DNA from: Bordetella parapertussis
GTDB lineage: Bacteria; Pseudomonadota; Gammaproteobacteria; Burkholderiales; Burkholderiaceae_B
Assembly: GCA_945882005.1 (NCBI GenBank)
Contig: CAMCWG010000083.1
Location: forward strand, 1 to 10,270
DNA: 10,270 nt
Reading direction: 5' to 3'
Shown here: piece after piece, positions 1 to 6,328 of the stretch
How the letters are laid out: every line of letters starts with the position of its first letter
Numbering within the stretch: position 1 is the first letter of the stretch
Made by a program: the position numbers and the translations under genes
The notes under the pieces: generated by a model
Database searches by the model: none
Seen by the model: the letters and a program-made list of their open reading frames with translations, nothing else
Told to the model about the DNA's origin: nothing

Positions 1-376
1 AGCTCTCCGTCATGTAGCGCTCCACAACCGGCGATAAACTTCCCTTATTCGGATCTAACAACAACAGTCCTAACTTATGGTCGGTGACGAAAATTCTTCC
101 GTCGCGATGTATTTTTAAGCCGTTGGGTTCACCGTTATATTCACACAACACCTCAAAGTTACCCGCAGGATCCACACGAAATATTCGACTGAACGCGACG
201 TCGACCAGGTACAGATTGCCCGCTAAATCGAACGACGGGCCTTCCAGAAAACAATCAGTCTTATCGCCGCCTTTCGCCGCGGCACGTCGTTCCGCGTTGA
301 GCTGACCCGGGCGCCGAAGATGGTCTGGCACGCGAAAGAAAACTTCTGTTTTGACACTTGGTGGAGTCGGGTACAT
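1..376 (-). CDS. SMP-30/gluconolactonase-like (LRE family) protein, N-terminal part, cut by window edge
   Basis: The minus-strand frame starts with ATG at 376 and stays open to base 1 (125 codons seen); the C-terminal part lies outside the window. The family are six-bladed beta-propeller, metal-dependent lactonases that hydrolyse sugar or other lactones. Visible hallmarks are the EGPSFD segment at residues 45-50, whose Glu is the usual first metal ligand, then a blade-like NLYLVDVAFSRIFRVDP stretch (53-70), a PNGL segment at 84-87 whose Asn fits an active-site Asn of the family, and GRIFVTD at 93-99. No signal peptide is seen, so it is probably cytoplasmic. The start is supported by TAAGG nine bases upstream, which overlaps the stop codon of the preceding racemase-like gene; the gap is 11 bases. 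It is the last gene of the catabolic cluster visible here. The family is fairly sure; the substrate is unknown and could be a lactone formed by the upstream enzymes. Confidence 0.8.
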   Translation of the reverse strand, partial: MYPTPPSVKTEVFFRVPDHLRRPGQLNAERRAAAKGGDKTDCFLEGPSFDLAGNLYLVDVAFSRIFRVDPAGNFEVLCEYNGEPNGLKIHRDGRIFVTDHKLGLLLLDPNKGSLSPVVERYMTES

Positions 377-387
377 AGCGCTTAACC

Positions 388-1104
388 TTATTTCTTATTT
401 GCTAACAGTTGTCCATGATCTGGGATAGACCACGCACCACCGATCAAATTCATGGTGGCCCAGATCGCGCAACTATTGGTACTGAGCACAGGCTTTCCCG
501 TGTCTTTTTCAAGCGCCTCGATCACTTCTAAGGTCATCCAGTTTCCACATGCCAAAAATATGGCCTCAGCGTCAGGGTGATCTGCCTGACGCCCCAGATC
601 ATAGGCCGTCTGGGCAGCAAGATGACCAACCTCGATATTGCTCACAATACCCATCGCCTTCTGCCGCAGCACGCTCACGCCGCTCGCTTCAATAAACTCG
701 GCAACCGTTTGATTTGTCCCCTCGCCCCAAGGCGCAGCCAACACAATCTTTTTAATATTTAATAGAGAAAACGCCTCTAGCATCGCTGTGGCGGCGGTTG
801 TTGCTGGCTTGCCGCATGCCTGCTTGATACGGTCACAAATTTGCTTGTCATAGCCTTTGCCCAATCGCGTCGAGGGAGCTGTGGCCGACAACACAACCGC
901 ATCTACCTCAGCATCCTTAAGCTTCTGTGCTTCTGACTCAAGCTCTGCGACGATTTTGATCGTGGACTCTGGATCAATATTGCGTAACGTCAATCGCGCA
1001 CAATGCAAAGAGACATCGTCCGGTAAGACCTCTGCGAACTCCGGTTCTTGGGTGGTATTTGAGGAAGGTAACAACAAACCAAACCGCTTTGTTTTCTTAA
1101 TCAT
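388..1104 (-). CDS. Asp/Glu racemase superfamily protein, arylmalonate decarboxylase/maleate isomerase-like
   Basis: A 238-residue protein, the usual length for the maleate cis-trans isomerase/arylmalonate decarboxylase (AMDase) branch of the Asp/Glu racemase superfamily. The N-terminus GLLLPSSNTTQEPEF (9-23) matches the family's first strand and Asn-containing loop. The C-terminal half carries the catalytic-cysteine segment FLACGNWMT with Cys186, followed by GKPVLSTNSCAIWATM (203-218). Racemases and maleate isomerases also have a first-half cysteine, typically within a CTAPS-like motif. Here the matching stretch is SATAPST (73-79), with Ala74 in its place. Only the C-terminal cysteine remains, as in AMDase (Gly74/Cys188), so a decarboxylase-type or altered reaction is more likely than racemisation; this is inference from motif alignment by eye. 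The ATG at 1104 overlaps the stop of the flavoprotein gene as ATGA, indicating translational coupling. The SMP-30-like gene follows 11 bases downstream. No export signal is seen. Confidence 0.85.
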   Translation of the reverse strand: MIKKTKRFGLLLPSSNTTQEPEFAEVLPDDVSLHCARLTLRNIDPESTIKIVAELESEAQKLKDAEVDAVVLSATAPSTRLGKGYDKQICDRIKQACGKPATTAATAMLEAFSLLNIKKIVLAAPWGEGTNQTVAEFIEASGVSVLRQKAMGIVSNIEVGHLAAQTAYDLGRQADHPDAEAIFLACGNWMTLEVIEALEKDTGKPVLSTNSCAIWATMNLIGGAWSIPDHGQLLANKK

Positions 1105-2600
1105 GATGTGCGTCCAACGGCTAAGTTCTTAGAAACGTGACGACCTGCCAGTCGCCCAGAAATAAAAGCCCACCCCAAATGGTGACCATGTCCTTCCAGC
1201 AGCAACCCGCCCTGCCCTGCAGAGCCCGCTGCATATAAGCCAGGGATAACAGAGCCGTTTGAATGAATGACTTGCAGCTGTTCATTGACGTTGAGACCAC
1301 CGTCAGTGAAAACAACATAGCTTTTGACGGGACCTAAGGCAAAGAAGGGCCCTTGGGTGATGGCTGGGCGCTCTTGACGTTCGCTTTCGTTATATTTTTT
1401 TACAGTCACAGACAATTCAGTTGGATCTACACCCATGCTGCGTGCGAGCGCCTCGATACTGTCCGCTTGGTGAAATATATCGGGGCGATTGCGTCGGTAG
1501 TCCGCAAGGTAGGCGTAGGCCACGCCGGGCGCTGTCGAAATAAAGTAAGGCCAGGCCGAAAACTTCTCGGCGACCGCCTGATCAAACACGATCCATCCAA
1601 GTCGCTCTGGTTGCTTTGCCATATCGCGATTAGGCTTGCTCAATTCATCGGTAAATCTCTGACCCAGTTTATTAATCAGAATGCCACCCTGCTTATACAA
1701 GTCAGTCGAGGGGCTCACTGCCGTTGTTAAGAAACTCATCAGAAACGGACGCAGAATAAATTTGGGTAAATAGTTAGCCGAGGCGGCGATCAATTGTGCA
1801 ATCCACTTTTTCGGTGGCAATTTTTGCAATAAGTTAGGACGCGTCGGAGCGATAAACCGCATGATGGGGCCCCGTACGATGTCGCCATTGACGACTTTGG
1901 CTCCGATCTGCAGCGCAATGCGGTGTCCGTCACCGGTTGCTGTCGTATTGATCGCATCGACGAGTGCGACGTCCGGATTGGCCAAACTTGCCTTTAAATC
2001 AGCGGCCGCACTGTAATCACCACTCGCCAGAACGACACCGTAACGCGCGCGTATTTGATGCATCGCACCGTCTGAGATACGAACTTGTGCACCCACCACG
2101 CGATCACCTTCAAGCAGCAAGCTATCTAAGGCCGTATTCAGCCGAATATCTACGCCAAGTTGCTGACAGTGCCGCGTCAAGTGATACGCAAACGATTTGG
2201 AATTTGGGACAACGTTATGCATCCGAGCGACACGATGCGGTGGCTCTTCCTCAGGGCCGACAAAAACAACGCCTAACTTCATCAACCAATCAATCATTTC
2301 TGACGTGTGATCGACCAGGATACGGCGTAGCTTCAAGTTATCGCGAGGTGCCAGCTCTCCAGCGTGCTTGGCCATATCCTCAAAATGCGCATCGGTGCTG
2401 TCCACAATGCCAGCTTTACGTTGATGAGGTGTGCCCGTTGCAGTGATGGAGCCGACTGACCATGAGGTCGAGCCACCTGTCTCAGCATTCTTTTCTAAAA
2501 GAATGACCTTGCGTCCGGACAGCGCGGCCTCAGATGCGGCGGCCAAGCCTGCTCCGCCGCCACCCACCACCAACACGTCTGTCTCGATTATTGCTGCCAA
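1101..2600 (-). CDS. FAD-dependent oxidoreductase, fumarate reductase/3-ketosteroid dehydrogenase superfamily
   Basis: A 499-residue flavoprotein (numbered from TTG at 2600). The N-terminal dinucleotide-binding fold has GGGGAG at 13-18 and an acidic Glu36 at the end of LLEK, where the FAD ribose is bound, followed by GGSTSWS (42-48). The C-terminal FAD-closing region has FTDGGL (431-436), IPGLYAAGSAGQGG (452-465) and GHGHHLGWAFISGRLAG (470-486). Family members transfer hydride to or from a C-C bond beside a carbonyl or carboxylate. In ketosteroid delta1-dehydrogenases a catalytic Tyr precedes PGAG in the region matching LEGHG here; the Tyr is absent, so true KstD activity is unlikely. Start choice: a longer TTG start at 2648 would overlap the upstream reductase by 35 bases and has GAGGG only 2 bases away. 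TTG at 2600 has GAAGG about 10 bases upstream, leaves a 13-base gap and puts the GGGGAG motif at the usual distance. No Tat or Sec signal is seen. It shares an ATGA overlap with the next gene. Confidence 0.85.
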   Translation of the reverse strand: MAAIIETDVLVVGGGGAGLAAASEAALSGRKVILLEKNAETGGSTSWSVGSITATGTPHQRKAGIVDSTDAHFEDMAKHAGELAPRDNLKLRRILVDHTSEMIDWLMKLGVVFVGPEEEPPHRVARMHNVVPNSKSFAYHLTRHCQQLGVDIRLNTALDSLLLEGDRVVGAQVRISDGAMHQIRARYGVVLASGDYSAAADLKASLANPDVALVDAINTTATGDGHRIALQIGAKVVNGDIVRGPIMRFIAPTRPNLLQKLPPKKWIAQLIAASANYLPKFILRPFLMSFLTTAVSPSTDLYKQGGILINKLGQRFTDELSKPNRDMAKQPERLGWIVFDQAVAEKFSAWPYFISTAPGVAYAYLADYRRNRPDIFHQADSIEALARSMGVDPTELSVTVKKYNESERQERPAITQGPFFALGPVKSYVVFTDGGLNVNEQLQVIHSNGSVIPGLYAAGSAGQGGLLLEGHGHHLGWAFISGRLAGRHVSKNLAVGRTS

Positions 2601-2613
2601 TTTATTTCTACCT

Positions 2614-3669
2614 TCAAGGAATAATTTTCTGCGATTTAAAGAAATCAAAACCCTCTAGCCACATGGTCGGTGTATTGACGCGTTCAGTAAAGCCATCTCT
2701 GGCAGCTTTACTCATGTCAGACACAACGTCCCATTGCAACGACATCACATAATCACCGTAAGGCCACTGCGCCAGCGTTTCCAGATCTGAACGTTGCAGA
2801 CCATATTTGTTGGCGATACTCCACCATGTTTGTGCATGCTGACGCGCAAACTCCGCAAAGGAGGAATCTTGTGGCGCACCACACTCCATATCGAAATATC
2901 TTGCAAAGATTGGCCAGAGTTGCGACCAACTCATGGGATCGCCATTCACAATGTTGTAGGCCTGATTTGCACAGCGCTCGTCCGTCATCATCCAAGTCGC
3001 TGCCCGCGCGAGCGTTGGCAACCAAGAGAATTGTGTTTTAGCTCTGTAACTGCGCTCTGTGCCTGGATAAACAAGCGGCAATCCTAGTTCACGCAAAATC
3101 GATGCATAGAGCCCTATGATCAAAATCATATTGCGTGGCTCATCGATCCGGTAGTTACAAAATGCATGTGGTCGGGATATCGACCATGACCACGCTTTGC
3201 CACGTTGACGTTGCTCAAGCATGCATTGCTGCTCGTAATAGAAACTATTGAAGTTCCCGCATGCGTCGTCTTCTTTATAAGGAGTACGGCGCTCTTGAAC
3301 TGTGTGTCCATAGTATTTTGTACCGTGGACCAGATGAATGTGCTGTAGGTTTGCAGAAACCGGATCCAACGCCTCTAACAGGTTCTCTAGCATGCGGACA
3401 TTCGTTTCGCGTGATTCAAGCTCTCCGCCGAAGTGATCGTATCGTGCTGCGTATAGAACATGTGTCACGTTTGGGAGTGCGGCGAGCTTAACAGCACAGC
3501 CTTTTGCGTCTGTCAGATCAAACGCCAACATCGGATATGGCGCATCCTGTCTGGGTGTGCGCGCAAGCCCAAGGGGATTCCAGCCCTGCTGTTCAAACAA
3601 ATGCGTGCCTACGCTGCTGCCGATTTGACCGGTTGCACCTGCGATCAAGGTGAATCTTGAAGAATCCAT
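2614..3669 (-). CDS. PRISE-type NAD(P)-dependent enone reductase (atypical SDR, progesterone 5-beta-reductase/iridoid synthase-like)
   Basis: A 351-residue atypical short-chain dehydrogenase/reductase. The N-terminal cofactor site is GATGQIGSSVG (11-21), a GxxGxxG variant with LARTPR (35-40) at the end of strand 2, which suggests NADPH. The PRISE signatures follow in order: VHGTKYYG (114-121) with the catalytic-type Lys118, NSFYYEQQ (141-148) with the active-site Tyr144/145, and WSISRPHAF (162-170), where most SDRs have YxxxK. LPLVYPG (197-203) and AYNIVNGDP (237-245) are also typical. In plants these enzymes reduce the C=C of enones such as progesterone or 8-oxogeranial; bacterial members are mostly uncharacterised. 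ATG at 3669 lies 6 bases after the previous stop with only a weak ribosome site (CGGA, very close), so translational coupling is likely. The flavoprotein gene follows. Cytoplasmic. The family is confident; the substrate is unknown and could be any alpha,beta-unsaturated carbonyl. Confidence 0.85.
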   Translation of the reverse strand: MDSSRFTLIAGATGQIGSSVGTHLFEQQGWNPLGLARTPRQDAPYPMLAFDLTDAKGCAVKLAALPNVTHVLYAARYDHFGGELESRETNVRMLENLLEALDPVSANLQHIHLVHGTKYYGHTVQERRTPYKEDDACGNFNSFYYEQQCMLEQRQRGKAWSWSISRPHAFCNYRIDEPRNMILIIGLYASILRELGLPLVYPGTERSYRAKTQFSWLPTLARAATWMMTDERCANQAYNIVNGDPMSWSQLWPIFARYFDMECGAPQDSSFAEFARQHAQTWWSIANKYGLQRSDLETLAQWPYGDYVMSLQWDVVSDMSKAARDGFTERVNTPTMWLEGFDFFKSQKIIP

Positions 3670-3675
3670 GTCCGT

Positions 3676-4182
3676 TCAGTCTGGTGTGTAAATCGCGATA
3701 TCAGTACGCTGGGGCAGAGCGCGTAGCTGTGCCTGCGATATCACGCAGATCCCTCGGTACGGCGTACTCAGATCTAACCCAACCGTTTTAAGCCACGTAA
3801 ATGAAAGCGCAAAGTCCGCGAGCGCAGCCGAAGGCTGATCCGTCACGAGCAAGACCTCGTCCTGCGCTAAGCGTGGCGCAACGACTGCTTGACCGCCAGC
3901 CTCACCCTCAAACAAATTTCTTTTGTAGTAGCGCCTATCGATTAACTCTAGCCAAGGCCCCATCCCTCGAATTTTTTGATAGTACGGATCAACAAATACC
4001 TCAGGCGCGCGAATGCTATACATAGCGAGAGACGGTGGCCAGCCCGGCGATCGCGTGCGAAAGCGCTGGGCAGAATCGATCCCGTCCACAGTGCACATTA
4101 TTCGCAAATGCTCGATATACCATTCGCGCCAGGCAGCCTCACCAGCGGGATCCGTGATCCCGCTTTGGCTCATGAAAATCAT
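3676..4182 (-). CDS. Small protein resembling dimeric alpha/beta-barrel (EthD/DUF4286-like) proteins
   Basis: A 168-residue protein I do not recognise by name. The N-terminus runs MIFMSQSG (a predicted edge strand), a short DPAGEAA turn, then WREWYIEHLRIM (18-29) and VDGIDSAQRFR (32-42). This layout (opening strand, W-x-x-W-Y-x-x-H helix, 'VDGI..A.RFR' second strand) is seen in ferredoxin-like dimeric alpha/beta-barrel proteins of the EthD/DUF4286 type. SLAMYSIRAPEVFVD (51-65) fits the third strand and following helix. The C-terminal half (about 105-168) has two further strand-like segments, DEVLLVTDQ and GICVISQ, and may be a second copy of the same fold. ATG at 4182 abuts the TAG of the receptor gene with no gap; this start keeps the first strand, whereas the internal ATG at 4173 would shorten it. 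Relatives often sit in catabolic operons as small enzymes or accessory proteins. Function unknown; cytoplasmic by lack of a signal. Confidence 0.75.
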   Translation of the reverse strand: MIFMSQSGITDPAGEAAWREWYIEHLRIMCTVDGIDSAQRFRTRSPGWPPSLAMYSIRAPEVFVDPYYQKIRGMGPWLELIDRRYYKRNLFEGEAGGQAVVAPRLAQDEVLLVTDQPSAALADFALSFTWLKTVGLDLSTPYRGICVISQAQLRALPQRTDIAIYTPD

Positions 4183-5151
4183 CTAATTCATCTCGAGGCC
4201 GGAGGCCTTAATCACAGGGCCCCATTTTTTTGTTTCTGCAGCGATATGCGCCGAGAACAACTCAGGTGCGCCGCCCACAGGCTCGTACCCCATCTGGATC
4301 AAACGCTCGCGCATTGCCGGATCCGCTAAAACCTTATTAAACGAAGCGTTTAATCGTTTGATTGCTGCGTCTGGGGTCCCCGCTGGAGCAAGAAAGCCGT
4401 TCCATGACGTCACCGCGTAGTTAGGCACAGCAACTTCTGCAATGGTGGGGAGATCGGGTACACCGGGAGAACGCTTTGCGCTTGTCACCGCAAGCGCACG
4501 CAACTTCCCACCTTTCACATGTGGTAACAATGGAGCAGGTTCACCGAAAATCAGATCGATTTCGCCCGACAGAATCGCATTAGTCGCAGGTGCGCCCCCT
4601 TTGTACGGCACATGTTGCAACTTGACACCCGCCATGTCAGCGAACATTTGTCCCGCCAAATGATTAATCGCACCGTTACCGCTTGAACCGTAGGTAAGCT
4701 TTCCTGGGTTGGCTTTCGCAGCGGCAATTACATCTGCCACAGACTTGTAAGGACTATCGGCTCTAACGGTCAACAATTGAGGAACAGACGCCACAAACAC
4801 GACAGGTGCGAAGTCACTTTCTTCGAAAGGCATCGACTTATACAAATGTCGATTAATCGAATGTGTCCCGGAATATGCAAAAACTATCGTGTAGCCGTCG
4901 GGTGTCGAACGCGCTGCTGCCGTGGCACCAATGTTGCCAGCTGCACCGCCGCGATTATCAATAATCACCTGCGTGCCAAGATCGTCGCCGACAGCTTTGG
5001 ATAATAGGCGTGAGACGACATCCGCACCCCCTCCAGGAGGCCAGGGGACAATCAATTTAATTGGTTTGTCTGGATAGGACTGCGCCTGCGCGTAACCTGG
5101 CACGAATAGCAGGCTAACCAGTCCTAACACTCCATATATAAATTTCTGCAT
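4183..5151 (-). CDS. Bug/TctC-type tripartite tricarboxylate transporter substrate-binding protein
   Basis: A 322-residue periplasmic solute receptor. Residues 1-23 form a Sec signal peptide: a positive N-end (MQK), a hydrophobic core around 5-17 and an AQA cleavage site before Gln24. The mature start (YPDKPIKLIVPWPPGGGAD, 26-44) is the family hallmark. Others are DNRGGAAGNIGA (65-76), DGYTI (85-89), LTYGSSGNG (152-160), HVPYKGGAPA (180-189), SGEIDLIF (195-202) and the C-terminal MGYEPVG (287-293). The family binds carboxylates such as citrate, aspartate, glutamate or aromatic acids in a Venus-flytrap fold, classically handing them to TctA/TctB. No membrane partner is encoded in this window, so it is either an orphan receptor or serves a shared transporter or sensor. 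ATG at 5151 is preceded by AGAGAG at good spacing. A GTG 24 codons upstream would put a hydrophilic extension before the signal peptide and is not favoured. It is the first gene of the catabolic cluster, behind a 145-base spacer. Confidence 0.92.
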   Translation of the reverse strand: MQKFIYGVLGLVSLLFVPGYAQAQSYPDKPIKLIVPWPPGGGADVVSRLLSKAVGDDLGTQVIIDNRGGAAGNIGATAAARSTPDGYTIVFAYSGTHSINRHLYKSMPFEESDFAPVVFVASVPQLLTVRADSPYKSVADVIAAAKANPGKLTYGSSGNGAINHLAGQMFADMAGVKLQHVPYKGGAPATNAILSGEIDLIFGEPAPLLPHVKGGKLRALAVTSAKRSPGVPDLPTIAEVAVPNYAVTSWNGFLAPAGTPDAAIKRLNASFNKVLADPAMRERLIQMGYEPVGGAPELFSAHIAAETKKWGPVIKASGLEMN

Positions 5152-5225
5152 AGTCGCTCTCTTTGAATGTTGTTGACGCTCTGGATAACACCAGATCGTT
5201 TGTCTCTGTGAGATTTGCGACACCT

Positions 5226-5270
5226 AGCATAATTTAAAATTTCAAATTCACCTACATATTCCAGAGGTGA
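5226..5270 (-). promoter_or_regulatory. Possible operator/promoter of the catabolic cluster
   Basis: In the 145-base spacer between the TsaC-type gene and the receptor gene there is a perfect 6-base dyad, TCACCT-N11-AGGTGA (5248-5270). Directly downstream in the direction of transcription is an AT-rich block with the small dyad AATTTCAAATT (5238-5248). A TATGCT box (5231-5226) could be a -10 element. At 16-18 bases upstream of it there is no good -35 box; the half-site AGGTGA falls there instead. This arrangement would suit an activator-dependent promoter. The dyad is seen; its role is inference. There is no clear hairpin with a T-run, so I see no terminator for the upstream operon. Confidence 0.3.
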
Positions 5271-5296
5271 TCAGAAGTTATCTTATGGGGTTTTGC

Positions 5297-6328
5297 TTAG
5301 GCGGCAGCGCGTCCAAGTCGGTCAGCTGCACCCAACCACTGGGGGCCATCGGGTACAGTTTCCCAGTAAATCCGCTGATAGCCTGCCTGGTCGAGCGATC
5401 GCAGGGTTGCGTACAGCGCTTGGCTATACGCCTGTGGATCACTCGGCATAGTGACCCAGTCGACATCAGCACGACGGACATGGGCGTCTGGTCGCACCGT
5501 TGTCGCGACACACACTACTTTTTTATGCTCAGGGATGACAAGCTCGCGCACGCACTCAAGCAGAGTCGTTGCAGGCAGTAAGGTGAGAGGTGTGCGCGGT
5601 GCGTAATGAGATTTGAGTGCACCAGACACGCGCGGCGCTTGTGCATCAGCATCGAGTACGGGTTGGGCCAACACTTCAGCAATTTGCTCAGCACTAATAT
5701 GGCCGGGGCGGAGCAAGACAGGCCCAACACCTGAGGCCAAGCGGGATAGATCGATAATGGTCGACTCAATTCCGACGGTACTTGCACCACCCTCTAAAAC
5801 TGGTAATCCCTGCGCAACCAGTTCAGGAAATTCATCCCGTACATGTGTAACAAGGGTTGGCGACACTCGGCCAAATTTATTCGCTGAGGGGCCGGCAATC
5901 CCTGCCTGCCCAGACCCCTTGGTCGCAGCGAAGGCACGAATCAAACGCTGCGCAACCGGATGCGATGGACAGCGCAAACCGACGCTATCTTGTCCGCCGC
6001 TCACGACTTCTGGGATATGCGCTGCACGCTTCAGTATCAGAGTAAGGGGACCCGGCCAAAACGCATCGATCAATAACTGCGCCTCAGGTGGAACTGCTTC
6101 AGCCCAATACGTTAGATCGGCTTCGGGTGCGACATGCACAATGACGGGATGATTCTGGGGCCGGCCTTTTGCAAGGTAGATACCGTTCACTGCACTTACG
6201 CTCTCGGCATCCGCACCCAAACCATAGACTGTTTCAGTTGGGAACGCCACCAAACCGCCGTCCGCCAGCACCTTCACCGCTCGGTCGATTTCCGAATCAG
6301 ACGCAAACACCTGAGCGCTCTGAATCAA
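5297..6328 (-). CDS. Threonylcarbamoyl-AMP synthase, two-domain Sua5/YwlC type
   Basis: A 343-residue protein that makes threonylcarbamoyl-AMP from threonine, bicarbonate and ATP, the first step of t6A37 modification in tRNAs reading ANN codons. The N-terminal SUA5/TsaC domain (about 10-205) shows GGLVAFPTETVYGLGA (24-39), the KGRP element (54-57) followed by HPVIVH (60-65), WPGPLTLIL (91-99) and GPSANKFGRVSPT (146-158), the KxR and SxN features that bind the nucleotide. LLRPGHI (205-211) leads into the linker and the Sua5 C-terminal domain, marked by SGALKSHYAP (235-244), with a terminal PQWLGAADRLGRAA segment. The length fits Sua5 rather than the short TsaC. The likely start is TTG at 6328, overlapping the purK stop as TTGA; GTG at 6310 is a possible alternative. 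Neither has a strong ribosome site, so coupling to purK is probable. Cytoplasmic, and a housekeeping gene co-located with purine synthesis. Confidence 0.92.
   Translation of the reverse strand: MIQSAQVFASDSEIDRAVKVLADGGLVAFPTETVYGLGADAESVSAVNGIYLAKGRPQNHPVIVHVAPEADLTYWAEAVPPEAQLLIDAFWPGPLTLILKRAAHIPEVVSGGQDSVGLRCPSHPVAQRLIRAFAATKGSGQAGIAGPSANKFGRVSPTLVTHVRDEFPELVAQGLPVLEGGASTVGIESTIIDLSRLASGVGPVLLRPGHISAEQIAEVLAQPVLDADAQAPRVSGALKSHYAPRTPLTLLPATTLLECVRELVIPEHKKVVCVATTVRPDAHVRRADVDWVTMPSDPQAYSQALYATLRSLDQAGYQRIYWETVPDGPQWLGAADRLGRAAA

Noticed and set aside
2601..2648. TTG at 2648 as the flavoprotein start.
   Set aside because: The ribosome-like GAGGG is only 2 bases away, the overlap with the reductase gene would be 35 bases, and the added residues are not part of the FAD fold. 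Not fully excluded.
5152..5223. GTG at 5223 as the start of the receptor gene.
   Set aside because: It would add 24 polar residues before a normal Sec signal peptide; ATG at 5151 has a good ribosome site.
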